This document shows, one piece after another, positions 1 through 9,571 of a stretch of 64,000 bases of DNA; position 1 is the stretch's first letter, and each line of letters begins with the position of its first letter. Origin of the DNA: Streptomyces sp. SCSIO 30461 (GTDB taxonomy: Bacteria; Actinomycetota; Actinomycetes; Streptomycetales; Streptomycetaceae); the NCBI RefSeq assembly GCF_037023745.1, contig NZ_CP146101.1, forward strand, positions 6,898,001 through 6,962,000. Reading direction: 5' to 3'. Both the position numbers and the translations under genes were made by a program. The notes beneath the pieces were generated by a model, which made no database searches, was not told the DNA's origin, and saw only the letters and a program-made list of their open reading frames with translations.

Positions 1-25
1 GGACGTCAGAGGGGGATGCGGGGCC

Positions 26-418
26 TCAGAGGAGGATCCAGCCCGTCGTGGCACCCACACCGGCGACAGCACCCGAGGCGCGCACGGAGCGGTGGAGCGC
101 GTACACCGTCACCGGCCCCGCGTGACGGGTGAAGCGGCCCTTGTCCGTGGCGGCGCGCCCACCGCGCGGCTGAAGACTGACCGACATAGCCCGCCTCGCC
201 CCGGGCCGTTTCGCGATCGTCATGGCGCACACATAGGCACGGTGCTTGTAGAGCCGCAGTTCCCCGGTCGCGAACCTCACGGTCTTGACGGGACGGCCCG
301 AGCACCCGGAGGCCGCCTCCGCCTCCGGACCCCAGGGGCCGGCCGCCAGCAGGGCTCCCGCGAGCACGAGCGACGTACCGGCGCGCACGAGCAAACCTCC
401 GAACACTCCTGCTCCCAT
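26..418 (-). CDS. Small secreted hypothetical protein
   Basis: A 130-aa protein with an N-terminal hydrophobic segment (about residues 8-30) ending in an Ala-rich cleavage-like region, so probably exported. The rest has no motif I recognise; two Cys (about 39 and 64) could form a disulphide outside the cell. It is the last gene before the window edge on this strand and is separated from the ABC exporter gene by about 140 bp. Codon usage is normal for the window. Function unknown. Confidence 0.6.
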   Translation of the reverse strand: MGAGVFGGLLVRAGTSLVLAGALLAAGPWGPEAEAASGCSGRPVKTVRFATGELRLYKHRAYVCAMTIAKRPGARRAMSVSLQPRGGRAATDKGRFTRHAGPVTVYALHRSVRASGAVAGVGATTGWILL

Positions 419-558
419 CTCACGTCAAACCGTACTGACGTACGACGCAAAGGTGCCCTCGACGGTTGCGGCCCGCGGCCGCGGCACGCGAGGCACGCGG
501 TCAGGCGATCGGCCCGGGGCCCGGCCCCCGGGACCGGCCCACCTTCAGTCACTCCGGC

Positions 559-3500
559 TCAGGCCGGTGTGGGCTCCGCGGCCCCGACGAACGTCCGCCA
601 GAGCGCGGCATACCGCCCGTCCAGCTCCAGCAGCTCGTCATGGGTGCCGTCCTCCACGACCCGTCCGCGCGCCATCACGACCACCCGGTCGGCACGTGCT
701 GCCGTGGTCAGCCGGTGGGCGACGACCAGGGTGGTACGACGCCCCGTGAGCCGGTCGGTGGCCTGGTTGACCTGGGCCTCAGTCGCGAGATCCAGGGCCG
801 CCGTGGCCTCGTCCAGCAGCAGCACATCCGGGTCGACCAGCTCCGCGCGGGCCAGGGCGATCAGCTGGCGCTGGCCGGCCGACAGATTGCGCCCGCGCTC
901 GGCGACCTCGTGCAGATAGCCGCCGTCGAGCGTGGCGATCATGTCGTGCGCGCCCACGGCCCGCGCCGCGGACTCCACTTCGGCGTCCGTCGCCTCCGGG
1001 CGCCCGTAGGCGACGGCGTCGCGCACCGTACCGGCGAAGAGGTACGCCTCCTGCGGGACGATGCCGATACGGTGGCGGTACTCCGTGAGGTCCAGGTCGC
1101 GCAGATCGATGCCGTCGACGGTCACCCGGCCGCTCGTCGGGTCGTAGAACCTGGCCACCAGCTTGACCAGCGTCGACTTGCCTGCTCCGGTCTCGCCGAC
1201 GAACGCGACCGTCTGGCCGGGCGGGATCCGCAGGTCGACGTCGGTGAGCGCGCCCTCGCCCGCCGTCTTTCCGCTGCCCTCAGCGCCCGGCCCGCCATCC
1301 GCCGCCTCGATCCCGGCCGCGGTCTCGGCGCCGGAGCCGGCCAGCGCGCCGTAGGCGAAACTGACGTCCTCGAAGGCGATCTCGCCGCGCAGTCCCCGCA
1401 CTTCGAGCGGCTTCTCCGCCTGTTCCGTGGACGTCCGCTCGTCCAGCAGCTCCTGGATCCGCCCGAGCGACACGCTCGCCTGCTGGTAACCGTCGAAGAC
1501 CTGCGACAGTTGCTGCACCGGTGCGAAGAACAAGTCGATGTACAGCAGATACGCCACCAGCGCACCCGTCGTGAGAGTGCCGGCCTCGATCCGTCCGGCC
1601 CCGACCACCAGCACCGCCGCGGCGGCCACCGAAGCCAGCAGCTGGACGAAGGGGAAGTACACGGAGATCAGCCACTGGCCGCGCACCCGTGCCGCGCGGT
1701 AGGCGTCGCTGCGCTCCGCGAACCGCCGGTTGCCCGACTGCTCTCGGCGGAACGCCTGCACGATGCGCAGTCCGCTGACCGACTCCTGGAGGTCGGCGTT
1801 GACGACGCTGATCCGCTCACGGGCCAGCTCGTACGCCTTCACCGACTGCCTGCGGAAGAACACCGTGCCGATGATCAGCAGCGGCAGGGTCGCGAACACC
1901 ACGAAGGCCAGCTGCACATCGATCACGACCAGCGCGACCATGATTCCGAAGAACGTGACCACGGAGACGAAGGCGGTGACCAGGCCTGTCTGGAGGAAGG
2001 TGGACAGGGCGTCGACGTCCGTCGTCATGCGGGTCATGATCCGGCCGGTCAGCTCGCGCTCGTAGTAGTCGAGCCCAAGCCGCTGGAGCTGCGCGAAGAT
2101 CTTCAGCCTGAGCGCGTACAGGACGCGCTCGCCGGTACGACCGGTCATCCGGGTCTCCCCGACCTGCGCGACCCACTGCACGAACACCGCAACGAGGCCG
2201 AGCGCGGATGCCGCCCAGACCGCTCCCAGCGCCGCGCGCTCGACTCCGTCGTCGATTCCGTGCCGGACCAACACCGGCAGCAGCAGGCCCATACCCGCGT
2301 CGATCGCGACCAGCATCAGACTGACCAGCAACGGCAGCCCGAAACCCCGCAGCAGTCTGCGCAGCCCGTACGAACCGGACTCCTCGGGCAGCACCGCACG
2401 GGCCTCGTCGACCCGGGGCGTGTCGTCGGCCGGCGGCAGCGCGGCGACCTGGGCCAGCAGCTCGGGCGTGGCGCCGGCGGCCTCGTCTTCCTCGGCCTCT
2501 TCCTTGCGGACCCACAGCGGCGGGGTGATACCGCGCTCGGCGTCGAAATCGGTGTCCATCTCGGCCCGCAGCGTGCGGTCCTCGGGGATCTCGATCTGGC
2601 TGGTGTGCCCCGGGGACACCGCGCCCAGCTCATCGGGGTCGGTGAGCAGCCGCCGGTACAGCGCGGACCGCCCCTGCAACTCGTCGTGCGTGCCGATGTC
2701 GGCGAGGCGGCCGTCGTCCAGCACCGCGATCCGGTCGGCGAGGCCGAGGGTGGAACGCCGGTGGGCGATCAGCAGCGTGGTCCGCCCCGCCATCACCCCG
2801 CGCAGCGCCTCGTGGATCTCGTGTTCGACCCGTGCGTCCACGGCCGATGTCGCGTCGTCCAGCAGCAGCAGCCGGGGGTCGGCGAGGATCGCACGCGCCA
2901 GGGCGATGCGCTGGCGCTGCCCCCCGGACAGGGTGAGTCCGTGCTCGCCGACCTTGGTGCCGTAGCCGTCGGGCAACTCGGCGATGAAACGGTCCGCCTG
3001 GGCGGTGCGGGCCGCCTCGTCGATCTCCGCGTCCGTGGCACCGGGCTTGCCGTACGCGATGTTGGCGCGGACCGTGTCGGAGAAGAGGAAGCTGTCCTCG
3101 GGTACCAGGCCGATTGCGGCACGCAGCGACTCGAGCGTCAGCTCCCGGACGTCATGGCCACCGACGAGCACAGCGCCGCAGGTGGCGTCGTAGAAGCGGG
3201 GCAGCAGCAGCGAGACCGTGGATTTGCCGCTGCCGGACGCGCCGACCACGGCCACGGTCTCCCCTGGCCTGATCTCCAGCGAGAACCCGTCGAGCACCGG
3301 CCGGGCGGCGGCTCCGCTCTCATCATCGGGCTCGCCGCCGTACGACGCCCCGGACCCGGACCCGAGCCCAGACCCGGCTCCGGAGGAGTAGGCGAAGCTG
3401 ACGTTGTCGAACTCGACGGATGCCGGGGCGTCGGCCGGAAGCTCCTTGGCGCCGTCCTTGATGCTCGGCTGGGTGTCGATGAGTTCCAGGACCCGCTCCA

Positions 3501-4425
3501 CGCCGGCCCGTGCCTGCTGGGCGACGGTGAGCACCATCGCCAGCATCCGCACCGGGCCCACCAGCTGGGCGAGATACGTCGAGAACGCGACGAAGGTGCC
3601 GAGCGTGATCTCCCCCCGGGTGGCCAGCCAGCCGCCCAACGCCAGCATGGCCACCTGCCCGAGTGAGGGCACGGCCTGCAGGGCGGGGGTGTAGCGGGAG
3701 TTGAGCCGGATGGTGCGCAGCCGGCCGGCGAAGAGCCTGCGTCCGGCTTCCTTGAGCTTTCCTGTCTCCTGCTCCTCCTGCCCGAAGCCCTTGACCACAC
3801 GGACCCCGGCGACCGCGCCGTCGACGACGCCCGCGACCGTCCCGGCCTGTTGCTGGGCGTACCAGGTGGCGGGATGCAGACGGGCACGGCTGCGCTTGGC
3901 GATGAACCACAGTGCGGGGCCGACCGCGAGCGCCACCAGGGTGAGCGGCAGCGACAGCCAGGCCATGACCACCAGGGAGATCACGAAGAGCAGGACGTTC
4001 CCGATGGTCATCGGGAGCATGAAGAGCAACCCCTGGATGAGCTGGAGGTCACTGGTCGCCCTGCCCACCACCTGACCGGTGGACAACGCGTCCTGGCGCC
4101 GCCCGTCGAGCCGACTGATCGTGCCGTACATCTCGGTACGCAGGTCGTGCTGGACGTCGAGGGCGAGACGGCCACCGTAGTAGCGGCGGATGTACGTGAA
4201 GACGTAGACGGCGACCGCCGAGGCGATGAGCAGCCCGATCCAGGCCGCCAGTGGCCGGGTGCGGTCGCTGATCACATCGTCGATGACGACCTTGATGATC
4301 AGCGGCATCAGGGCCATCACGGCCATGCCGCCAAGGGACGATCCAAGTGCGAGCACCACATTGCGCCGGTAGCGCCAGGCGTAACCGGTCAGCCTTCGCG
4401 CCCACCCCTGTGTCTCCCCCGCCAC
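559..4425 (-). CDS. Fused ABC exporter, two half-transporters in one polypeptide
   Basis: A 1288-aa protein with the order TMD1-NBD1-TMD2-NBD2, where most bacterial ABC exporters are separate half-transporters. NBD1 has Walker A GASGSGKST (about residue 395-401), signature LSGGQ (about 500) and a Walker B ending LLLLDDATSAVD (about 523). NBD2 has GETGAGKST (about 1082), a variant signature LSAGQ (about 1182) and the canonical LLLLDEATAALD (about 1203). NBD1 thus has Asp in place of the catalytic Glu, as in heterodimeric multidrug exporters with one degenerate ATP site. Both NBDs carry a Gly/Ser/Ala-rich insertion shortly before Walker A. I chose GTG at 4425 because a GGGAGG box sits 5 nt upstream; an ATG at 4494 is also in frame. 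Substrate unknown; likely drug or lipid export. Confidence 0.9.
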   Translation of the reverse strand: MAGETQGWARRLTGYAWRYRRNVVLALGSSLGGMAVMALMPLIIKVVIDDVISDRTRPLAAWIGLLIASAVAVYVFTYIRRYYGGRLALDVQHDLRTEMYGTISRLDGRRQDALSTGQVVGRATSDLQLIQGLLFMLPMTIGNVLLFVISLVVMAWLSLPLTLVALAVGPALWFIAKRSRARLHPATWYAQQQAGTVAGVVDGAVAGVRVVKGFGQEEQETGKLKEAGRRLFAGRLRTIRLNSRYTPALQAVPSLGQVAMLALGGWLATRGEITLGTFVAFSTYLAQLVGPVRMLAMVLTVAQQARAGVERVLELIDTQPSIKDGAKELPADAPASVEFDNVSFAYSSGAGSGLGSGSGASYGGEPDDESGAAARPVLDGFSLEIRPGETVAVVGASGSGKSTVSLLLPRFYDATCGAVLVGGHDVRELTLESLRAAIGLVPEDSFLFSDTVRANIAYGKPGATDAEIDEAARTAQADRFIAELPDGYGTKVGEHGLTLSGGQRQRIALARAILADPRLLLLDDATSAVDARVEHEIHEALRGVMAGRTTLLIAHRRSTLGLADRIAVLDDGRLADIGTHDELQGRSALYRRLLTDPDELGAVSPGHTSQIEIPEDRTLRAEMDTDFDAERGITPPLWVRKEEAEEDEAAGATPELLAQVAALPPADDTPRVDEARAVLPEESGSYGLRRLLRGFGLPLLVSLMLVAIDAGMGLLLPVLVRHGIDDGVERAALGAVWAASALGLVAVFVQWVAQVGETRMTGRTGERVLYALRLKIFAQLQRLGLDYYERELTGRIMTRMTTDVDALSTFLQTGLVTAFVSVVTFFGIMVALVVIDVQLAFVVFATLPLLIIGTVFFRRQSVKAYELARERISVVNADLQESVSGLRIVQAFRREQSGNRRFAERSDAYRAARVRGQWLISVYFPFVQLLASVAAAAVLVVGAGRIEAGTLTTGALVAYLLYIDLFFAPVQQLSQVFDGYQQASVSLGRIQELLDERTSTEQAEKPLEVRGLRGEIAFEDVSFAYGALAGSGAETAAGIEAADGGPGAEGSGKTAGEGALTDVDLRIPPGQTVAFVGETGAGKSTLVKLVARFYDPTSGRVTVDGIDLRDLDLTEYRHRIGIVPQEAYLFAGTVRDAVAYGRPEATDAEVESAARAVGAHDMIATLDGGYLHEVAERGRNLSAGQRQLIALARAELVDPDVLLLDEATAALDLATEAQVNQATDRLTGRRTTLVVAHRLTTAARADRVVVMARGRVVEDGTHDELLELDGRYAALWRTFVGAAEPTPA

Positions 4426-4569
4426 TTGCGCCTCCCTGCTCCGGTGAACCGCTGATCCACTCATCCACGCTCGTCTGACCGAAGGCTGCAACACGCACGC
4501 AGCCGGTTTTCATCCCGCCCGCGCGCTGACAGCGCGGGTTGCGGCGAAGATCGGTCTCCGGTCCTAGGA

Positions 4570-4618
4570 CCGGGCAGCACGGCGGGCCAGGACCGGACGG
4601 CCGGGGTGCGCTGCCCGG
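4570..4618 (-). terminator. Possible terminator of the ThDP-enzyme gene
   Basis: Nine-base arms CCGGGCAGC/GCTGCCCGG with a 31-nt loop start 4 nt after the stop of the ThDP-enzyme gene. There is no T-run. A second short hairpin (CCCGCGC/GCGCGGG, 4518-4538) follows before the ABC exporter. Confidence 0.35.
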
Positions 4619-4621
4619 CTT

Positions 4622-6352
4622 TCAGATGTGCGTCGGCGCGAACATCCTGAGCAGCGCCGGCAGCACCACCACCGAGGGCCCGGAGTGCTCCAGTGACTTG
4701 GCCAGGTCCTCGCGGAGCGCCTCGGGTGTGGTGCGCACGGCGGGCACTCCGAAGGACTCTGCGAGGGCCACGAAGTCGGGGCGGGTCAGCTCGGTGCCGG
4801 TCGTCTCGCCGAAGGACTCGGTCATGTACTCGCGCAGGATGCCGTAGCCGCCGTCGTCCACGATCAGCCAGGTCACCGGCAGGTCGTACTGCTTCGCCGT
4901 CGCCAGCTCCGCGATCGAGTACATGGCTCCTCCGTCACCGGACACGGCGAGCACCGGTGCCCCGGGGTCCGCCACAGCGGCGCCGAGCGCGGCGGGAAAG
5001 GCGTAGCCGAGGCCGCCCGAGCCCTGTGCGGAATGCATGGTGTTCGGCCGGCGGGGGTCGAAGGCGGACCAGGCCCAGTAGGACAGGATGGTCATGTCCC
5101 AGAAGCTCGGCGCGTCGTCCGGCAGCGCATCGCGCACCGCGGCGAGTACCTCCTGTTCCAGGGCCAGGTTCTGGCCGGAGATACGCTCCGTCACCTTTGC
5201 CAGCAGCGCGGACACCCGCTCGGCCCCCGACACGGCGCCACCGGCCCCGACCATCCCGGTCCCGGCCACGGGAGCCGATGCGCCCCGGACCGGTTCCAGC
5301 GTCTCCAGCAGCGCTGAGAGTGCGATGCGCGCGTCGGCGTGGATGCCCAGCGCGGGGTGGTTGGACTCCAGTTTGCCGAGGTCGGCTTCTATCTGGATCA
5401 CCTGGCCGCGGGGCGCGAAGGTGTGGTAGTTCGAGGACAGCTCGCCGAGCCCGGACCCGACGACGAGGAGGACGTCCGCGTCCTCCAGGAAGTCGGTGGT
5501 GTGCCGGTCCTCCAGCCACGATCGCAGGGACAGCGGATGCTCCCATGGAAAGGCGCCCTTGCCGCCGAAGGTGGTGACGACCGGAGCGTCCAGCCGCTCC
5601 GCGAGTGCCCGCAGCTTGCCGGACGCGTCGGAGCGTACGACGCCCCCGCCCGCGATGATCGCCGGGCGTTCGGCTGCGTGCAGCAGATGTGCGGCCACGG
5701 CGGTCAGCTCGGGGCGGGGGACAAGCTCGTGGGGGGTCGCGTCCATGGCCGTCACGACCGGCAGGTCCGTCTCGGCGAGCAGCACGTCCTGCGGGATCTC
5801 CACCCAGACCGGACCGTGCGGGGCGCTCAGCGCGGACTCCCAGGCGGCGGCGACCGCGGACGGGATCTGCGAGGCGGTGCGCACGGTGTGCACGGACTTC
5901 ACGATCCCGCGGAACGACGCCTGCTGGTCGCGCAGCTCGTGCAGATAGCCGTGCCGTCCGCCGCCGAGTCCCGCGCTCGGCACCTGGCTGGAGATCGCCA
6001 GCACCGGGGCGGAGGCCGCCGCCGCCTCCTGGAGCGCGGCGAGCGAGGTCAGCGCGCCGGGGCCGGTCGACACCAGCAGCGGCGCCGCCTCGCCGGTGAT
6101 ACGCCCGTAGGCGTCGGCGGCGAAACCCGCGTTGTTCTCGACGCGCAGTCCGACGTATCTGAGCGGTGAGCGGCGCACGGCGTCGAACATGCCGAGCGCG
6201 TGCTGGCCCGGCAGCCCGAACACCGTCGTCGCCCCGAGGCCTTTCAGGGTCTCGATGACCAGATCCCCGCCTCTGCGCCCTGCCGGGGGGTTGAGCGCGG
6301 CATCGGTCTGCGCCGCGCTCGGACGCAATACAAGATCGTGGTCATGGGTCAT
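4622..6352 (-). CDS. Thiamine diphosphate-dependent enzyme, acetolactate-synthase-like
   Basis: A 576-aa protein of the ThDP enzyme family (acetolactate synthase/benzoylformate decarboxylase type). The N-terminal Pyr domain has the conserved Glu in VENNAGFAADAYGR (E72), which activates the cofactor. The C-terminal PP domain has the GDG of the Mg/ThDP motif near 471, but about 26 residues later it reads DDGGYG where the family normally has Asn-Asn. It lies 111 bp downstream of speB on the same strand, with a hairpin in the gap, so it is probably co-expressed with agmatinase and may act on a product of guanidino or polyamine catabolism. That role is inferred; the true substrate cannot be read from the sequence. 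It is unlikely to be the biosynthetic AHAS because no small-subunit gene is nearby. Confidence 0.85.
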   Translation of the reverse strand: MTHDHDLVLRPSAAQTDAALNPPAGRRGGDLVIETLKGLGATTVFGLPGQHALGMFDAVRRSPLRYVGLRVENNAGFAADAYGRITGEAAPLLVSTGPGALTSLAALQEAAAASAPVLAISSQVPSAGLGGGRHGYLHELRDQQASFRGIVKSVHTVRTASQIPSAVAAAWESALSAPHGPVWVEIPQDVLLAETDLPVVTAMDATPHELVPRPELTAVAAHLLHAAERPAIIAGGGVVRSDASGKLRALAERLDAPVVTTFGGKGAFPWEHPLSLRSWLEDRHTTDFLEDADVLLVVGSGLGELSSNYHTFAPRGQVIQIEADLGKLESNHPALGIHADARIALSALLETLEPVRGASAPVAGTGMVGAGGAVSGAERVSALLAKVTERISGQNLALEQEVLAAVRDALPDDAPSFWDMTILSYWAWSAFDPRRPNTMHSAQGSGGLGYAFPAALGAAVADPGAPVLAVSGDGGAMYSIAELATAKQYDLPVTWLIVDDGGYGILREYMTESFGETTGTELTRPDFVALAESFGVPAVRTTPEALREDLAKSLEHSGPSVVVLPALLRMFAPTHI

Positions 6353-6421
6353 GGGTGTCCGGTGTCCCTTCGTCCTGCCCGCCGCCGGGTGCGGCGACGC
6401 GCTCCCCGCTGCGGGTGTCGC

Positions 6422-6452
6422 GCCGGCTCCGGCTCTCGCTCCCGGAGCCGGC
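6422..6452 (-). terminator. Hairpin between speB and the ThDP-enzyme gene
   Basis: An 11-bp perfect stem (GCCGGCTCCGG / CCGGAGCCGGC) with a 9-nt loop starts 12 nt after the speB stop. There is no T-run. It may partly terminate or stabilise speB mRNA. Confidence 0.45.
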
Positions 6453-6463
6453 GGAGGGGCAGG

Positions 6464-7462
6464 CTACTTCGCGTCCTGCCCGGCAGCGCCGCCGGCACGG
6501 CCCGCCGCGATCTGACGGGCCATGATCGTAGTCAGCTCGTACGCGGTGTGGGAGGCGGCGACCGAGGTGATCTCGGCGTGGTCGTAGGCCGGGGCGACCT
6601 CGACGACATCCGCCGAGACGAGGTTGCAGGAAGCCAGACCGCGCAGGATCTCCAGCAGTTCGCGGGAGGTCATGCCGCCCGCCTCGGGGGTGCCGGTGCC
6701 CGGGGCGTGGGCCGGGTCGAGGCAGTCGATGTCGATGGAGATGTAGAGCGGCCGGTCGCCGATGCGCTGGCGGAGCTGGTCGGCCACCTCGTCGGCGCCG
6801 CGCCGGTAGACATCGGAGGAGGTGACGATGCCGAAGCCCATCTTCTCGTCGTCGTTCAGGTCCTGCTTGCCGTAGAGCGGCCCGCGGATACCGACGTGGG
6901 AGAGCGCCTCGGTGTCGAGGATGCCCTCCTCGACGGCGCGGCGGAACGGGGTGCCGTGCGTGTACTCGGCACCGAAGTAGGTGTCCCAGGTGTCCAGGTG
7001 GGCATCGAAGTGGAGCAGCGCGACCGGGCCGTGCTTCTTGGCGACCGAGCGCAGCAGCGGCAGCGCGATGGTGTGGTCGCCGCCGAGCGTCATCATGCGG
7101 GCGCCGGTGCCGAGGAGGTCGTCGGCCGCCGCCTCGATGGTCTCGACCGCCTCGTTGATGTCGAACGGGTTGGCGGCGATGTCGCCCGCGTCGGCGACCT
7201 GGGCGAGCGCGAACGGCGAGGCGTCCTGCGCGGGGTTGTACGGGCGCAGCAGCCGGGAGGCCTCACGGATGGCGTTGCCGCCGAAGCGGGCGCCGGGACG
7301 GTACGAGACTCCGGCGTCGAAGGGCACGCCGACCACGGCGACGTCGGTGCGGCCGACCTCGTCCAGCCGGGGCAGCCGGGCGAACGTCGCGAGTCCGGCA
7401 TAGCGCGGGGTGCGGGACGAGTCGATGGGGCCGCGCGGCGTCTCGTTGCTGTTCATGGCCAT
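6464..7462 (-). CDS. speB: Agmatinase (ureohydrolase family)
   Basis: A 332-aa arginase/agmatinase-family hydrolase that converts agmatine (or a related guanidino compound) to putrescine and urea in the cytoplasm. The two-Mn ligand motifs are all present: GGDHT (about residue 127), HFDAHLDT (about 150) and [16 protein letters not shown] (about 247). Length fits the family. The ATG at 7462 has an AGGAAG box; an ATG at 7456 is also possible. It is first in a minus-strand pair with the ThDP enzyme and is divergent from a PucR regulator, the likely controller. Related enzymes cleave guanidinobutyrate or guanidinopropionate, so substrate preference is inferred. Confidence 0.92.
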   Translation of the reverse strand: MAMNSNETPRGPIDSSRTPRYAGLATFARLPRLDEVGRTDVAVVGVPFDAGVSYRPGARFGGNAIREASRLLRPYNPAQDASPFALAQVADAGDIAANPFDINEAVETIEAAADDLLGTGARMMTLGGDHTIALPLLRSVAKKHGPVALLHFDAHLDTWDTYFGAEYTHGTPFRRAVEEGILDTEALSHVGIRGPLYGKQDLNDDEKMGFGIVTSSDVYRRGADEVADQLRQRIGDRPLYISIDIDCLDPAHAPGTGTPEAGGMTSRELLEILRGLASCNLVSADVVEVAPAYDHAEITSVAASHTAYELTTIMARQIAAGRAGGAAGQDAK

Positions 7463-7692
7463 GCCTTCTTCCTACGGCTGCGATGGGTCCGGACGGATCT
7501 GGATCGGGTGTCCGGCTGCGGTGCTCCACTGCTGTGGCTCTGGTGGTCTGCCCATACCGCGGGCGGCTTGTGCCTGGGGATGCGCGCTCGTGCCGACGAT
7601 GACCACACGTCTCGACGATAAGTGGCCAAAAGACGGCGATGAAGTATACGTTTCCTCCATTCTGGAAGGCCTATCTGGATGGAACGTCCACC

Positions 7693-9285
7693 ATGCCGGA
7701 TCCCGTCGCTCCCGCCGCGTCCCCAGCCGCCGCTCCCACCCTGCCCGTACCGCCCGTTCCGCTGTCGGCATTGCTGGCACGCGAGGATCTGGGGCTGCGG
7801 TTGATCACCGGGCCGGATGACACCGCCATCCAGTGGGTGCACACCTCGGAAATGGCTGATCCGTACCCCTACCTGCTGGGCGGCGAGCTGCTGCTGACCG
7901 CCGGGGTCCTGTTGGCGGACCCGGCGCGGTATGTCTCCCGCGTCGCCGAGGCGGGGGGCGCGGCGATCGGCTTCGGGGTCGCGCCCGTGTACGAGACGGT
8001 GCCCGAAACCCTCGTACGGGCATGCGAGCAGCATGGACTGCCACTGGTGGAGGTGCCGCCGCAGACGCCGTTCACCGCGGTCGCGCGTGCCGTGTGGCGG
8101 CTGATGGCCCAGGTGAGACTGCGGGAGCTGCGCCGGGTCAGCGAGGCACAGCAGGGCCTCGCCGTCGCAGCGGCGCGGCCCGACCCGATTCCCGCGGTAC
8201 TGCGACAGCTGGCCGCCCGGCTCGGCGGTTGGGCGGTGCTGACGTCGTCGGACGGCTCCGCCGTGCAGTCCGCGGGGCGGGCGCCGGCACGGGAGGCCCG
8301 TGCGGCGCTGAACCGGCTGGTGCGCGTGGTGAACCCGGTCACGGCGGAAGGCGAACCGCCGGATCCCGACAACCAAGGGGACCCGGTAGCGGCCAGGCGT
8401 GCGCCCACCTCCGCCACCGACACGGCCGGCGGGCACCATCTGGCCGCATACGCGATCGCCGGCACGGAGGGCCTGGCCCTCGGGATCGCGACCGGCACCC
8501 GCGAGCCCGGCGGGCACACGGTGGCCGGGATGGCCGTCGTCCTCCTGTCACTGCTCACCGCACCGCACCAGGGAGCGGACACAGCCGCGCGCTCCTCCGC
8601 GCTGGTGCGTCTGCTGCTGGGGGCGGCGCCCGCAGAAGTGGCGCCCTCACTGGCGCCGGGCCGCTGGATCGTGGTGCACGCCTCCAGGCAGGGGGCCGCG
8701 CCGGACCGGATCGCGGCCTCCGCGCTCGGCACGGCGCTGGGCAGCGCCTTGGTGGACACGGACGCCGGCATGCCGCCCGTCGCGGAGGCTACGGAATCGG
8801 CAGGAACAGGAACAACGACGACGGGAACAACGGTACGGATCCTGCTCCCCGTGGCAGACCCGGAGCTCTGGGAGCAGCGGATCGTGCCGCAGTCCGACTG
8901 GACGCTGGGAGTGAGCGCGCCCGTGGAGCCCGGCGAGCTGGGCGCAGCCGACGCCGCCGCAGCACGTGCGCTGCGGCGAGCGGAGGCGACCCGTGAACCG
9001 CTGGCCCGGCAGCGCGACACCGGGCTGGCCGCACTTGTGGCACCCGCCGAGGCCGGCGCGCACGCACGCACTCTCCTCACACCGATCGCGGACTCCCCCG
9101 CGCTCATCGAGACCCTGCGGGTCTGGCTCTCCCTGCACGGCAGCTGGGACCGCACGGCGGTCGCCCTCGGGGTGCACCGCAACACCGTGCGCCAGCGGAT
9201 CTCCCGCTGCGGCTCACTGCTCGGGGCCGACCTGGACGACGCGGACGTACGGATGGAGCTCTGGTTCGCCCTCAGGTGGCTGTGA
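7693..9285 (+). CDS. PucR-family transcriptional regulator
   Basis: About 530 aa. The N-terminal part (from VPLSALLAREDLGL) matches the purine-catabolism PucR domain, and the C-terminal 60 residues form the PucR helix-turn-helix (LHGSWDRTAVALGVHRNTVR region). The middle is Ala-rich and poorly conserved. It is divergent from speB, with about 230 bp between the two starts, so it probably regulates agmatinase and the ThDP enzyme in response to a nitrogen compound; this is inference from position. An upstream in-frame ATG at 7639 would add 18 residues. I prefer 7693 because the conserved part begins soon after it and neither start has a strong ribosome site. Confidence 0.85.
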   Translation: MPDPVAPAASPAAAPTLPVPPVPLSALLAREDLGLRLITGPDDTAIQWVHTSEMADPYPYLLGGELLLTAGVLLADPARYVSRVAEAGGAAIGFGVAPVYETVPETLVRACEQHGLPLVEVPPQTPFTAVARAVWRLMAQVRLRELRRVSEAQQGLAVAAARPDPIPAVLRQLAARLGGWAVLTSSDGSAVQSAGRAPAREARAALNRLVRVVNPVTAEGEPPDPDNQGDPVAARRAPTSATDTAGGHHLAAYAIAGTEGLALGIATGTREPGGHTVAGMAVVLLSLLTAPHQGADTAARSSALVRLLLGAAPAEVAPSLAPGRWIVVHASRQGAAPDRIAASALGTALGSALVDTDAGMPPVAEATESAGTGTTTTGTTVRILLPVADPELWEQRIVPQSDWTLGVSAPVEPGELGAADAAAARALRRAEATREPLARQRDTGLAALVAPAEAGAHARTLLTPIADSPALIETLRVWLSLHGSWDRTAVALGVHRNTVRQRISRCGSLLGADLDDADVRMELWFALRWL

Positions 9286-9296
9286 TCCTGGCCGTC

Positions 9297-9434
9297 GACC
9301 TCGGACGACTGTGGTTCGGACTGCCGGACCGCGGACGACCCCGAACTCGGGCTGCCGGGCTGCCAGACCTCGGACGACTGCGATCTCGAGCTGCCCGGAC
9401 CGCGGATGGCTGGAACTCAGAGGCTGTGATCTGG
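9297..9434. repeat. Two tandem copies of a 69-bp repeat
   Basis: Starting 12 bp after the PucR stop codon, a unit beginning GACCTCGGACGACTG occurs at 9297 and again at 9366. The two copies stay similar over most of 69 bp (shared CCGGACCGCGGA and GAACTC blocks). The period is a multiple of three but no convincing gene covers it. Confidence 0.6.
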
Positions 9435-9571
9435 ACAACCGGCTCTGGACAGTCACGGTGACCGACCGGTAACTTCTGTCTGAGCAAGCGCTTAGACGAA
9501 GCCTTGTACACGCCAGCCAGGCCAGCCGCCGCGACCACGCCGGCCGGCCCGTCACCGCAGAGGAGGCGTCC

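Noticed and set aside
466..3666. A 1066-aa open frame on the plus strand
   Set aside because: It lies opposite the ABC exporter gene, is Arg/Gln/His-rich without domain motifs, and is a GC-rich shadow frame.
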